DNA from: Flagellimonas maritima
GTDB taxonomy: Bacteria; Bacteroidota; Bacteroidia; Flavobacteriales; Flavobacteriaceae
Length of the DNA stretch: 64,000 nt
NCBI RefSeq assembly: GCF_003269425.1
Contig: NZ_CP030104.1
Coordinates: forward strand, 558,001-622,000
Direction of reading: 5' to 3'
The position numbers and the translations under genes were made by a program. Below are positions 8,297-18,287 of this stretch, piece by piece. Under the pieces are notes generated by a model, which saw only the letters and a program-made list of their open reading frames with translations, was not told where the DNA came from and made no database searches. Position 1 is the stretch's first letter. Each line of letters begins with the position of its first letter.

Positions 8297-11200
8297 ATGA
8301 AAAACAATTTTGTGAGACTACTCCTCTTCATGTTCACGACAGGACTGTTTGCTCAAGCCGATAGAGTATCAGTCGTAACTAATGAAGATGGGATGAAGTT
8401 GGTCGTCAATGGAGAGGATTTCATGATCAACGGCATGAATTGGGATTATATTCCAATAGGAACCAACACGGTCAACGCAGCGTTTTGGGAAAAACCAGAT
8501 GACATTATCAAAGCTGGGCTGGACACAGAAATGTCGCTTCTTAAAAACATGAATGTCAATGTTATTAGACAGTATACCGGCGTACCTGCAAAATGGATTC
8601 AATACATCTATGAAAATTATGGGATTTATACCATGCTCAACCATTCCTTTGGACGCTACGGGCTTACGTTAAATGGTGTATGGACCCCTGTAACCATTTA
8701 TGATGATCCTACAACACAAGAGTTCTTGATGTCCGAGATGGAAGAGCTTGTCAACGGGTACAAAGACACACCTGGACTTTTACTTTATCTTTTGGGAAAT
8801 GAGAACAATTATGGGCTATTCTGGGCTGGTGCAGAAACCGAAGACTTTCCAGATGATCAAGGAAGAATAGATTTTATAGGAGAAAGTCGGGGTAGGCCCA
8901 TGTATAAACTCATGAACGAAGCAGCAAAGAAAATGAAAGCTATGGATGCATCCCATCCCGTTGCACTCTGTAATGGCGATGTGCTCTTCATAGATATCAT
9001 TGCAGAAGAATGCAAGGATGTGGATATCTACGGAACCAACACCTATCGAGGAGCTTCATTTGGGGATATGTTTCAAGTAGTAAAGGATAAACTGAATAAG
9101 CCTGTTATGTTCACGGAGTTTGGAGCGGATGCATTTAACGCCATTGAAAACAAGGAAGATCAATATTCACAGGCATATTACATGGTAGAAAACTGGAAAG
9201 AAATCTATGAGAATGCTGCAGGAATAGGCAAAGCTGGAAACTCTATCGGAGGATTTACGTTTCAATTCAGCGATGGCTGGTGGAAATTTGGTTTTGATGA
9301 CAGAGCAAATGCAGACGTACACGATAATAATGCTTCATGGTCCAATGGAGGCTATGCAAGGGATTTGGCATCACCGGGTACCAACAACATGAACGAAGAA
9401 TGGTTTGGAATCACTGCAAAAGGTGCAACCAATCCAAGAGGGCTTTACGAACTTTATCCACGTGCAGCTTATTATGCACTTAAAGAGGCGCATCAATTAA
9501 ATCCTTATGAAGAAGGTGTAGACCTTGCATTCATAGATAATCATTTTGATAACATAGAGTTGATGGATGCTGTTCTTAAAGCTCGTGGTGACAAAGCGGC
9601 CTTAAATGGGGAGCAAAGCAATTTACTTCGTATAAGCAATCTTACGGCAAGACTCTCAACTTTCAGTACGGGCGGTAGTTTGATTACGACACCGGATAAC
9701 CCAGATCCAGACGACGCAATTACATTTCCAAATCAATTAGGGTTTGATCATATGCAATCCTACTTCATTGGAGTGGAAGGGAATCCAGCTCCAAATATGC
9801 GGGCCGAAGTGAATTTTAATGTAGTGGGCAATGTTGCCCAAAACCCCATCAATGAGATTTTTTATGAAAACAGGGCTAGACCGATTTTAGTGAATACACC
9901 AGAAGGCGATGTGCCGCTAGTTGATAATAACAGGGTGGCTGTTTACCAAGCAGAATTCGAGTGGAACGCAAAAGAGTTCGATTTAAGGGGTTTTTATAGA
10001 ACTGGACACTACCACTGGGGGTATGAAGGGGACTTTTTTGGCCTGTATCCAGAAGCCAATTACGGACCTAACCTTGATATCTATAATGGAGAGATTTTAG
10101 GTGCCGAAATAGATGGAAAAGGACCCTTGAAAGGTTTAAAAGCTGCTATAGGGCCACAATTATGGTGGGGCGCTAATCCTACCATGCTTTTTAAGTACAA
10201 GAGACATATAGGGAAATTCGACGTTACAGGTATCTATCATAGGGATTTTGAAACTGAAATCGTTTTTGATGAAAACGGACGTAGGGTTTTGGATGTCAAT
10301 CAACTACGAAGTGGTGTAGTTCCACCTTGGCCCACTGAAAGAGCAACATTGGCCATAGAACGGGAATTTGGAAAAGTTGGAGTTATGGTGGGCGGAATTT
10401 GGGCAGGAAGTCCATTGAACGGAACCTCTTTCCAAGATGTTAGGGGCACGCCTGGAAACTACGTTGTTTTTGAAGATAGAATCCAAGCCGAAGACAACTG
10501 GGGTGGTAAAATTAAGGTTACCTATGAAGGTGGAAAGTTCAATTGGTATGGACAAGCATCAGCCATGGGATTAATTGCCAATGGTGGTGCGGACCAAACG
10601 ATGACTTTTACTGGTTGGAAATTAAGGGATACGGGAAGTGGTAATGTAACCAGTGTATTTTCTGGATTTACCATCGCAGCAGGAAATTTTCAGATTGCCC
10701 CCAATTTTATGTGGCAAAAACCATTAGTGGATGCCATACCACGAGATGTACAAGCCCCCGGTCGATTAAGAAATATAATTGATGATCCCTTTTCTGTGCG
10801 CTGGAATCGTGAAACCACGGCAGGGGAGCTATTATTAACTTTTGATCCAACACCCGGTACATGGATGTACGAGTGGGATAACGATAGGTCTGAAGATGCC
10901 AAGTTCGCTATGAACTTAGGCTTTGTATACCGCCACCTGCCAACTACCATGGATGCACATATTGGATTCTTGGCTGATCGTACCATTTTTTCTTTTCCGA
11001 ATTCGGCGCCCGCACAAGACTTATGGGAAATACACTCAAGAATGGTTTCAAAGCTAAGCCCAGAATTGGGGTTGATAGGGAATTTTTACTACGGTAATGG
11101 ACAGGCCAATGGTGATAGCGACAGATTAATAAAACGTTTTGGAGGGGATATCCGTGGCATTTATAAGAAAATGAAATTGGAAACGCATGTAAGAGTTAAT

Positions 11201-11482
11201 GATTGGGGACCTTTTGATTACCATAGAGACTTCAACTTGACATTCCCATTACAGTTAATGTTGGATCTCTCTACCACCTTGGGCAAACCGGACTGGTTCA
11301 TTTTACCAAGCACGCAAATAGGAATCCGCGGTACATGGAGGTCTTTAAATCAATTCTCACCAAGATTTGCTCCAAATGCTGCTGAAGAATTTGCGACAGA
11401 ACCTACCATTAGCCCTGTTGGTTTTGGCAATGGTAGTGAATGGGAGATAATGACTTACGTACACATCAACATTGGCAAATAA
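8297..11482 (+). CDS. Secreted GH-A clan (GH2-like) glycosidase fused to a putative outer-membrane beta-barrel
   Basis: I start the gene at ATG 8297, which gives a normal signal peptide (FVRLLLFMFTTGLFAQA); an earlier TTG in frame would add an unlikely basic leader. The protein is 1061 residues. Residues about 22-430 are a TIM barrel of clan GH-A: GNENNYG gives the acid/base Glu169 and VMFTEFGAD the nucleophile Glu274, 105 residues apart as expected; the sequence around them is most like GH2 catalytic domains but the GH2 N-terminal sandwich is absent. From about 440 to the end the sequence changes to long alternating aromatic/polar beta strands with Asn/Gly/Asp turns (KLETHVRVNDWGPFDYHRDF), like outer-membrane porins. 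Beta-glucan activity is inferred from neighbours. It is followed after 12 bases by a binding lipoprotein, so they are co-transcribed. Confidence 0.8.
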   Translation: MKNNFVRLLLFMFTTGLFAQADRVSVVTNEDGMKLVVNGEDFMINGMNWDYIPIGTNTVNAAFWEKPDDIIKAGLDTEMSLLKNMNVNVIRQYTGVPAKWIQYIYENYGIYTMLNHSFGRYGLTLNGVWTPVTIYDDPTTQEFLMSEMEELVNGYKDTPGLLLYLLGNENNYGLFWAGAETEDFPDDQGRIDFIGESRGRPMYKLMNEAAKKMKAMDASHPVALCNGDVLFIDIIAEECKDVDIYGTNTYRGASFGDMFQVVKDKLNKPVMFTEFGADAFNAIENKEDQYSQAYYMVENWKEIYENAAGIGKAGNSIGGFTFQFSDGWWKFGFDDRANADVHDNNASWSNGGYARDLASPGTNNMNEEWFGITAKGATNPRGLYELYPRAAYYALKEAHQLNPYEEGVDLAFIDNHFDNIELMDAVLKARGDKAALNGEQSNLLRISNLTARLSTFSTGGSLITTPDNPDPDDAITFPNQLGFDHMQSYFIGVEGNPAPNMRAEVNFNVVGNVAQNPINEIFYENRARPILVNTPEGDVPLVDNNRVAVYQAEFEWNAKEFDLRGFYRTGHYHWGYEGDFFGLYPEANYGPNLDIYNGEILGAEIDGKGPLKGLKAAIGPQLWWGANPTMLFKYKRHIGKFDVTGIYHRDFETEIVFDENGRRVLDVNQLRSGVVPPWPTERATLAIEREFGKVGVMVGGIWAGSPLNGTSFQDVRGTPGNYVVFEDRIQAEDNWGGKIKVTYEGGKFNWYGQASAMGLIANGGADQTMTFTGWKLRDTGSGNVTSVFSGFTIAAGNFQIAPNFMWQKPLVDAIPRDVQAPGRLRNIIDDPFSVRWNRETTAGELLLTFDPTPGTWMYEWDNDRSEDAKFAMNLGFVYRHLPTTMDAHIGFLADRTIFSFPNSAPAQDLWEIHSRMVSKLSPELGLIGNFYYGNGQANGDSDRLIKRFGGDIRGIYKKMKLETHVRVNDWGPFDYHRDFNLTFPLQLMLDLSTTLGKPDWFILPSTQIGIRGTWRSLNQFSPRFAPNAAEEFATEPTISPVGFGNGSEWEIMTYVHINIGK

Positions 11483-11494
11483 AAAGATTGAAAG

Positions 11495-12916
11495 ATGAAA
11501 AATATTAGAAATATACACTTACGTTTTACACTCCTTTTGAGCTTGGGTATTGCTGTTTTTTCAAGTTGTGAAAGAGAATTTTCAGATGATGTACAATTTG
11601 CAACATTTTCTAACAATGGAGACATATTTACAGACGAACCAGTAGGACTCACAGATGAATTTTTTGATTCCTTTGACCCAAACGAAGGAGCAAATCCTGA
11701 GGGCTTTGGTACGGATGATAATGTCGCTTTTATGGGGACATCTTCCATACGCATTGATGTTCCCGCACCAGATGACCCAGACGGTGGCTTTATTGGAGGC
11801 ATTTTCCTAGACCGGGGCGATGGTAGAAATCTTACCGGATTTGACGCCTTGACCTTTTATGCAAAAGGCTCCATAACCGCTACCATTGGGGAAGTAGGTT
11901 TTGGAACTGATTTTGAGGAAAACAAATTTGCAGTAACTGCCCAAAATATACGCTTATCTACGGATTGGCGAAAAGTTGTCATTCCCATTCCAGATCCGTC
12001 AAAACTGGTACAAGAAAGGGGAATGTTTTTTTTCTCGGCGGGAACACAAACTACCAATGGTTTTGGGTATACTTTTTGGATTGATGAGCTACGGTTTGAA
12101 AAACTAGGAACTGTAGCCCAACCTAGTCCCGCTATCTTTTTTGGACAAGACATTGATTCTCAGGCCTTCATTGGTTTTGAATTTCTTTTGACTGGTCTTA
12201 CCCAAACCTTCAATTTAGCTTCAGGGGTAAATCAAACGGTAACTGTTGCCCCCTCCTATTTTGACTTCACGTCTTCAGATAATTCAGTGGCCATAGTCAA
12301 TGAATTGGGGCAAATTTCAGTAATAGGCTCAGGAAATACTGCTATAACTGCGCAATTGGCCAATGTTGGGGCTTCTGGTTCATTGGACATCGATTCTGGA
12401 GGTAATTTACCAAATGCCCCAATCCCAATTGAGTTGTCTACTAATGTAAGCTCCATATTCAGTAATGAATACACTAACGCAACGGAAAGTAATTTCGTGC
12501 CAAATTTTGGAGGCTCAACGACAAATACACAACTCTTTTCCAATGGTGGTGACGAAGTATTGATTTATACAAACAACAATTTCACGGGAATCCTACTCAA
12601 TAACACTATCGATGCTACAGAGCGTACCTTCCTGAATATAGATGTATATGTACAAGATGCCGCTACTAATATTGAGGTACAGATTAGGGATGTGGGTCCA
12701 AACCAAGAATTGGAAACAGATGTAAATAATGGAAATCCTATTGGGGATGATGCAGACAAAAGGTTTAGTATAAACGGATTGACACCAGGACAATGGACTT
12801 CCATTGAAATTCCATTGGATGGAGATTTGGCTGCTCAAAGAAACAATCTTGGAGCACTTATCTTGGCGGGTGGACCAAACTTCATATTCGACAACATTTA
12901 CTTCTATACGGAATAA
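11495..12916 (+). CDS. Surface glycan-binding lipoprotein with Big_2-like domain
   Basis: A 473-residue lipoprotein: signal peptide ends in the lipobox FSSC, followed by acidic EREFSDD, resembling the surface-export signal of Bacteroidota lipoproteins. Three beta modules are apparent: a jelly-roll-like domain about 50-205 (a carbohydrate-binding look: GFDALTFYAKGSITATIGEV); a bacterial Ig-like Big_2 domain about 215-300 (SSDNSVAIVNELGQISVIGSG); and a second jelly-roll-like domain about 315-473 ending FIFDNIYFY. No catalytic motif is visible. Position between the glycosidase-barrel fusion and GH16 suggests capture of beta-glucan at the cell surface, a role similar to SGBP proteins of Sus-type loci. 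Exact CBM families cannot be named without a profile search. Confidence 0.75.
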   Translation: MKNIRNIHLRFTLLLSLGIAVFSSCEREFSDDVQFATFSNNGDIFTDEPVGLTDEFFDSFDPNEGANPEGFGTDDNVAFMGTSSIRIDVPAPDDPDGGFIGGIFLDRGDGRNLTGFDALTFYAKGSITATIGEVGFGTDFEENKFAVTAQNIRLSTDWRKVVIPIPDPSKLVQERGMFFFSAGTQTTNGFGYTFWIDELRFEKLGTVAQPSPAIFFGQDIDSQAFIGFEFLLTGLTQTFNLASGVNQTVTVAPSYFDFTSSDNSVAIVNELGQISVIGSGNTAITAQLANVGASGSLDIDSGGNLPNAPIPIELSTNVSSIFSNEYTNATESNFVPNFGGSTTNTQLFSNGGDEVLIYTNNNFTGILLNNTIDATERTFLNIDVYVQDAATNIEVQIRDVGPNQELETDVNNGNPIGDDADKRFSINGLTPGQWTSIEIPLDGDLAAQRNNLGALILAGGPNFIFDNIYFYTE

Positions 12917-12939
12917 TTGGGTCTTGAAAATTGAAAAAA

Positions 12940-13800
12940 ATGATTATGAAATATATACAGATTAAAACAATACAATCGGTAGCGCTGGTATGCCTTGGGG
13001 TAATGGCAATGAGCGTTATATCAGGTTGTGAAACAGATGAAACACAGACAGTGGCTACATTTACAAACTTAGTACTAGAAGAAAATTTTGATACGGATGG
13101 AGCACCAAATGAACAAATTTGGGGTTTCGATATAGGAAATGGTCCAGGCGGCGATGGTTGGGGCAACCAAGAGTTGCAATACTATACGGACCGTTCCGAT
13201 AATGTTCGTATTGAAAATGGTGTATTGTTGATTACGGCTAGGGAAGAGTCTTTTGAAGGTTCTCAGTATACATCGGCCAGATTGATTACCAAAGATAAAT
13301 TTGAGCAGCAGTACGGTCGTTTTGAGGCTAGAATCCGTTTGCCTTTCGGACAGGGAATATGGCCCGCATTTTGGATGTTGGGAGCAGATATTGATGAAAA
13401 CCCATGGCCGGGTGCCGGTGAGATCGATATCATGGAATATCGAGGGCAAGACCCTTCAATTCTTATAGGAAGTGTTCATGGACCAAGGTATTCTGGAGGA
13501 GATGCCATTTCCAAAGAGTTTACACTCGAAAATGACCGTTTTGATACAGGCTTCCACATATTTGGAATAGAATGGGGACCAAACTTCGTAAATTTTTATG
13601 TGGACGATGTGCTTTACAATCAAATTACCCCAGAAGATGTTGATGAAGAAACAGATGGCGAAGGAGTGTGGGTATTTGATAAACCCTTCTTCATTTTAAT
13701 GAATCTTGCCGTGGGCGGAACCTTTGTTGGGTCCCCAAATGCAGAGACCGAGTTTCCACAAACTATGATCGTGGACTATGTAAGGGTGTACGAAAATTAA
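12940..13800 (+). CDS. GH16 endo-beta-1,3-glucanase (laminarinase), lipoprotein
   Basis: Starting at ATG 12940 (TTG 12931 and ATG 12946 are alternatives) gives a 286-residue lipoprotein with lipobox VISGC followed by acidic ETDE, consistent with surface anchoring. The whole mature part is a single GH16 jelly roll. The catalytic signature GEIDIMEYRG supplies Glu161 (nucleophile), Asp163 and Glu166 (acid/base); the extra residue in E-x-D-x-x-E is typical of laminarinases and related beta-glucanases rather than kappa-carrageenases. Flanking aromatic motifs WGNQELQYYT and IWPAFWMLG are also characteristic of the laminarinase subfamily. Expected reaction: endo-hydrolysis of beta-1,3-glucan. It lies 23 bases after the binding lipoprotein and 23 before the next one, in one operon. 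Confidence 0.93.
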   Translation: MIMKYIQIKTIQSVALVCLGVMAMSVISGCETDETQTVATFTNLVLEENFDTDGAPNEQIWGFDIGNGPGGDGWGNQELQYYTDRSDNVRIENGVLLITAREESFEGSQYTSARLITKDKFEQQYGRFEARIRLPFGQGIWPAFWMLGADIDENPWPGAGEIDIMEYRGQDPSILIGSVHGPRYSGGDAISKEFTLENDRFDTGFHIFGIEWGPNFVNFYVDDVLYNQITPEDVDEETDGEGVWVFDKPFFILMNLAVGGTFVGSPNAETEFPQTMIVDYVRVYEN

Positions 13801-13823
13801 TAAACTAAACTAACTTCTATAAA

Positions 13824-16235
13824 ATGAAACTATTATTTAAAAAAACCAGAATACTTTCACTAATGATTTTGGCCATATCCTTTCTAGGATGTGAAGATGA
13901 TGACGATGCCAACGGTCTCCCTGAGGTCGTAGCGGCTTTTACACAAACGCAGATCGAAGATTCTGGAATTGTATCCTTTATCAACATTTCTGAAAACGCG
14001 GATTTTTTTGAATGGGATTTTGGAGATGGTACTACTTCGACAGAAATTGATCCTATCAAGACTTTTGCAGATGGGACCTATACCGTAACACTGACAGCGT
14101 CAAATTCAGCAGGTGCTTCAAGTAATTTTTCAGATGAATTAATAATAGATATTCCTGATACACCACCAGCATTCGACAGTGGACTATTGACCAACGGAGA
14201 TTTTGAAAGTGGAACAGATCCGTGGATTGGTAACGCAGCAAATGTAACAACAGAAGGCGGTAACAGCTTCAATTTGGCAGATGTGCAAACAGCTGGCAAT
14301 CCTTTTGATGTAAATTTGAGCCAAGTTGTAGAACTTACCCAAGGCACAAACTATATTTTAACTTTTGATGCCTCGTCTGACGTGACACGTACAATAATCG
14401 CCGGTATTGGACTAAATGTAGCGCCTTTTACCAATGATACACGTACAATTGATTTGACAACAGATACCCAGACCTTTACCGTAGCACTTTCTGCGGCGGA
14501 CTTTGGCGGAGCGGATGGTAGAGTATTGTTTGATCTAGGTGCCGAAGTAGGTGTTGTTGTAATAGATAATGTCTCCTTGGTTGAAGGAGGAGATGGCGGT
14601 TTTGACAGTGGTTTATTGATTAATGGAAATTTTGAAAGTGGTGTAGTTCCTTGGGTAGGCAACGCTGCAAATGTAGTTACGGAAGGAGAAAATAGTTTCA
14701 ATCAAGCTGATGTACAATCAGCTGGCCAACCCTTCGATGTAAATTTGAGCCAAGTTTTGGAACTTACACAAGGCACAAACTATACGTTGACTTTTGAAGC
14801 ATCATCTAATGTGACACGTACTATAATTGCCGGGATTGGTCTGAATGTAGCGCCCTTTACCAATGATACGCGAACAATCGATTTGACTACGGATACCCAA
14901 ACCTTTACCCTTGAATTATCAGCAGCCGGTTTTGGCGGAGCAGATAGCCGTGTACTTTTTGATATGGGTGCCGAAGTAGGCATTGTAATAATCGATAACG
15001 TTTCCTTGGTAGAGGGAGGTTCTGGAGGAGGAGATGATTCCGAAGCACCAGTAATCACATTAACAGGAGATGCAACTGTAAACCTAAATGTGGGAGATCC
15101 CGCTTATGTAGATGCTGGAGCTACTGCAAACGATAATGTGGATGGAGACATCTCTGGCAGTATCGTTGTTGGAGGAGATACAGTAGATACCAATGTAGCA
15201 GGAACATATACCATAACATACAATGTAAGCGATGCAGCAGGTAATCCCGCTACCGAAGTTACCAGAACAGTAAATGTTGAAGAAAATACTTTTGACGATG
15301 GCTTGTTGACCAATGGTGATTTTGAAAACGGGACAGATTCATGGATAGGGAATGGGCTCAATGTGGTCACTGATAGCGGAAATAGTTTCAATTCAGTAAA
15401 TGTTGCTATGGCAGGAACACCCTTCTCCGTTAATTTGAGCCAAGTAATCGAATTAACGAAAGGTGCAGATTATATATTGACTTTTGATGCATCATCCGAT
15501 GTTTCACGTACAATTCTTGCGGGTATTGGACTAAACGTGGAACCTTTTACAAATACTACTCAAACAATTAACCTTACAACAGATACCCAGACATTTGTTC
15601 TAAATCTTAATGCGACAGGATTTGGTGGAGCGGATAGCCGAATACTTTTTGATATGGGTGCAGAAACAGGGTTGGTGAATATTGATAATGTTTCTCTTGT
15701 TCTTGACAGCGGCGGCGGAGATACTTGTCCGGCCCCACCGATGGGTGAGTTATTATCAAACGGTGGTTTCGAGGCTAATTCCGGTGATGGCGCTTGTTGG
15801 CAGCTTAATGAATCTGCGGGCTCTTCCGTAACTATTATCGATACTGACGCCAATACGGGTACTTACTCCGCTAGATTGACCACAGGTCCTTCACAAGTGC
15901 CAAATCTTAAGCAAGAGCGATTTGCTCCGACCGTAGCGGGTAACCAAAACATTCAGGTGACGTTTAGATATAAAATTACATCGAGCTTTGTAGATGGTTC
16001 GATACTGGAAGTTCTGGCATTTTCAGAACGTTCAGTTGGTGGCGCCGTGCCACATAATTTGGGCAATGCCCCTGGAACCAATACCGTTGATGTTTGGCAA
16101 ACTTACACTGGGTCATTTACAACAGATGCTAACGTAGATGAAGGTCTATCACTACTTATACAAGCTACCTGTGGTGGTGTCGGCACTTGTGCTGGAGAGG
16201 TAATTATAGACGATGTTGTGGTAGAAGAAATATAA
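13824..16235 (+). CDS. Multi-module glycan-binding lipoprotein: PKD, three CBM4-like repeats, Ig-like, C-terminal module
   Basis: An 803-residue lipoprotein; lipobox FLGC is followed by EDDDD, the clearest surface-export-like signal in the cluster. Modules in order: PKD domain about 30-112 ([20 protein letters not shown]); CBM4/9-like repeat 1 about 118-257; repeat 2 about 261-400; a DUF5011/HYR-type Ig domain about 404-487 ([16 protein letters not shown]); repeat 3 about 491-632; and a divergent fourth jelly-roll 637-803 with four Cys. Each repeat opens with a G(L)L-NG-FE motif and ends IDNVSLV. Repeats 1 and 2 are near-identical over long runs ([19 protein letters not shown]). No enzyme motif is visible. 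It most likely binds long beta-glucan multivalently at the surface beside GH16. It closes the first operon, with a terminator 20 bases on. Confidence 0.82.
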   Translation: MKLLFKKTRILSLMILAISFLGCEDDDDANGLPEVVAAFTQTQIEDSGIVSFINISENADFFEWDFGDGTTSTEIDPIKTFADGTYTVTLTASNSAGASSNFSDELIIDIPDTPPAFDSGLLTNGDFESGTDPWIGNAANVTTEGGNSFNLADVQTAGNPFDVNLSQVVELTQGTNYILTFDASSDVTRTIIAGIGLNVAPFTNDTRTIDLTTDTQTFTVALSAADFGGADGRVLFDLGAEVGVVVIDNVSLVEGGDGGFDSGLLINGNFESGVVPWVGNAANVVTEGENSFNQADVQSAGQPFDVNLSQVLELTQGTNYTLTFEASSNVTRTIIAGIGLNVAPFTNDTRTIDLTTDTQTFTLELSAAGFGGADSRVLFDMGAEVGIVIIDNVSLVEGGSGGGDDSEAPVITLTGDATVNLNVGDPAYVDAGATANDNVDGDISGSIVVGGDTVDTNVAGTYTITYNVSDAAGNPATEVTRTVNVEENTFDDGLLTNGDFENGTDSWIGNGLNVVTDSGNSFNSVNVAMAGTPFSVNLSQVIELTKGADYILTFDASSDVSRTILAGIGLNVEPFTNTTQTINLTTDTQTFVLNLNATGFGGADSRILFDMGAETGLVNIDNVSLVLDSGGGDTCPAPPMGELLSNGGFEANSGDGACWQLNESAGSSVTIIDTDANTGTYSARLTTGPSQVPNLKQERFAPTVAGNQNIQVTFRYKITSSFVDGSILEVLAFSERSVGGAVPHNLGNAPGTNTVDVWQTYTGSFTTDANVDEGLSLLIQATCGGVGTCAGEVIIDDVVVEEI
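14175..15720 (+). repeat. Three intragenic CBM module repeats
   Basis: DNA copies start at about 14175, 14604 and 15294, each roughly 415-420 bases. Copies 1 and 2 are 429 bases apart and share long near-identical stretches; copy 3 is more diverged and is separated by an inserted Ig-like module (about 15030-15290). The gradient of similarity indicates an old duplication followed by a recent one. Confidence 0.8.
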
Positions 16236-16255
16236 TTGAAAACTGAATATAGATT

Positions 16256-16289
16256 AAAAAGCCATTTGAAGACTCAGATGGCTTTTAAA
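16256..16289 (+). terminator. Intrinsic terminator after the first glucan operon
   Basis: AAAAGCCATTTGA and TCAGATGGCTTTT form a 13-bp stem with one G-T pair and a 4-base loop, followed by TTTTAAAAC. It separates the binding-protein/GH16 operon from the GH3-led operon. Confidence 0.75.
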
Positions 16290-16404
16290 ACAAATCTGGT
16301 TTTACAACCGTAGCTATAAATAGTTATATATACTGAACAGTTGATGGAATAACTAGCTGTTTATGTATAGTAGAAACCGATTGAGCCAAAAGAAGCAGAT
16401 TTAA

Positions 16405-18228
16405 ATGGTTTTAAAATCTTTAAAGAGCACTATAAAACTGCTGATGGTTGGTGCATGCTGCATATCATCCTGTAAAGAACAACAGATGGACAAAGAGAAA
16501 AGTGCATACTTACTGATAGAACAAAAGATAGATTCTTTGCTGGCATTAATGACCTTAGATGAAAAAATAGGTCAAATGACACAGGTTAGACATTTTGATG
16601 ATATTCAGGAAGATGATATTACCTCTAAGTTTATCGGTTCCATAATTCATACGCAAGGTCCATTACCGGGTAATAATGCTGAGGAATGGCAAGCAAAATT
16701 TACAAGATTACAGAAAAAAGCACTATCGACCCGTTTGGGTATTCCATTGATTTTTGGGGTAGATGCCATTCATGGACAAAACACCTATGAAGGGGCTACC
16801 ATTTTTCCACATAACATTGGTTTTGGCGCAACCCAAAATAGAGAATTGGTAAAGCAAGCCGCAAAAATAACTGCCATTGAATCTCAGGCAACAGGGTTCA
16901 ACTGGGTTTTTTCTCCTTGCGTAGCCATACCCTATAATGAGAAATGGGGAAGGGTCTACGAAGCTTTTTCAGAAAGCACCGAGTTGACCGGGCAACTTAC
17001 AAAAGCATCAGTTGAAGGCTTGCAGGGAGATGATTTAAAAAATAGCAAAACGGTCATGGCCACTGCAAAACATTTTGTTGGTGACGGAGCTACTGATTTT
17101 GGTCTAGAAGGAGGTGAAACCTCTATAAGCCTAAAAGAAGTCCGGGAACGTTTGTTACCTCCCTACAAAGTAGCAGTAGATGCAGGAGTAGGTTCTGTAA
17201 TGGCCTCTTTTAATTCAATGTCAGGAATACCAATGCATGCCCACAAGGATTTGATTACAAATGTGCTGAAAAAGAATATGGGATTTGATGGTATAATGGT
17301 TTCGGATTGGAAAGGCTACTCACGATTTGGAGAAAATGATGTTATCAATGCCGGAGTAGATATGATCATGGCTGTAGAAGGCGATTTTGAAATGTACCAA
17401 GAAGGATTAAAAAAAGGTGTTGAAAGCGGTTATGTATCCCAAGAGCGAATTGATGATGCAGTGCGAAGAATACTGCGCCAAAAATATAGATTGGGTGTAT
17501 TTGAAAATCCTTTTCCAGATTCAAGCTTAATTGAAAAAATTGGTATTCAAGAACATAGGGATATAGCTCGTCAAGCCGTAAGGGAATCTTTGGTTTTACT
17601 TAAAAATGACAACAGTTTACTTCCGCTCAATAAGAAAATGGGAAAAATTGTAGTAGTGGGCGAACATGCCAATAATTCTGGTCTGCAGTCGGGAGGATGG
17701 ACCATAAACTGGCAGGGCTCCACGGAAAACTATAAAGGAGCAACGACAATTCTTGAAGGAATCAAAAAAACAGCTGAGGGAACAGTAATTTATGATACCG
17801 ATGCATCAGGAGACCATAGCGATGCAGATGTTGCCATTATAGTAATTGGAGAAACCCCTTATGCCGAATCTTTCGGTGATATAGGTGGTGAAATTGATGC
17901 ATATCAATTGACACTGACCGAAAGTCATCAAAATTATGTGGACACCTATGTTGATATGGGCGTGAAAACTATAGTAGTGTTGATTTCTGGCCGTGCTTTG
18001 GTCACAACTAAGCAAATAGAACAATCCACGGCATTTGTAGCAGCTTGGTTACCAGGTTCAGAAGGGGACGGCATTGCGGAAGTCTTATTTGGAGAACATA
18101 ACTTTAAGGGAAAATTACCTCATTCTTGGCCTAAATCAGAAGAAGATTATAACGGAAAATATGGGCCAAATTTTTGGGATGATTCCATAAAACCTTTGTT
18201 ACCTTACGGATTTGGATTACACTATTGA
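16405..18228 (+). CDS. GH3 beta-glucosidase lipoprotein
   Basis: A 607-residue lipoprotein (lipobox CISSC, then KEQQMD, only weakly acidic). It carries the two-domain GH3 plan: an N-terminal (beta/alpha)8 barrel with GVDAIHGQNT, TAKHFVGDGAT and the nucleophile motif MVSDWKGY (Asp301), and a C-terminal alpha/beta sandwich with VVGEHANNSGLQSGGW and GETPYAE. There is no fibronectin-III tail, so it is the short GH3 form. Expected role: exo-hydrolysis of gluco-oligosaccharides from laminarin to glucose, in the periplasm or on the outer membrane. It begins a new transcription unit after the terminator and the 170-base gap, and is followed 59 bases later by GH17. Confidence 0.93.
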   Translation: MVLKSLKSTIKLLMVGACCISSCKEQQMDKEKSAYLLIEQKIDSLLALMTLDEKIGQMTQVRHFDDIQEDDITSKFIGSIIHTQGPLPGNNAEEWQAKFTRLQKKALSTRLGIPLIFGVDAIHGQNTYEGATIFPHNIGFGATQNRELVKQAAKITAIESQATGFNWVFSPCVAIPYNEKWGRVYEAFSESTELTGQLTKASVEGLQGDDLKNSKTVMATAKHFVGDGATDFGLEGGETSISLKEVRERLLPPYKVAVDAGVGSVMASFNSMSGIPMHAHKDLITNVLKKNMGFDGIMVSDWKGYSRFGENDVINAGVDMIMAVEGDFEMYQEGLKKGVESGYVSQERIDDAVRRILRQKYRLGVFENPFPDSSLIEKIGIQEHRDIARQAVRESLVLLKNDNSLLPLNKKMGKIVVVGEHANNSGLQSGGWTINWQGSTENYKGATTILEGIKKTAEGTVIYDTDASGDHSDADVAIIVIGETPYAESFGDIGGEIDAYQLTLTESHQNYVDTYVDMGVKTIVVLISGRALVTTKQIEQSTAFVAAWLPGSEGDGIAEVLFGEHNFKGKLPHSWPKSEEDYNGKYGPNFWDDSIKPLLPYGFGLHY

Positions 18229-18287
18229 TACTTTAAAAAGAATGCCAATGGACCATAGCATCAAAAAAAGAAATAAAAAAAAATAAC

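Noticed and set aside
14175..15720. Tandem repeats as a possible mobile or CRISPR structure
   Set aside because: They are in-frame protein modules within one gene.
14078..15853. Repeated antisense frames of about 90-116 codons in the CBM gene
   Set aside because: They recur once per CBM repeat as mirror images of the coding strand and have Ser/Pro-rich shadow composition.
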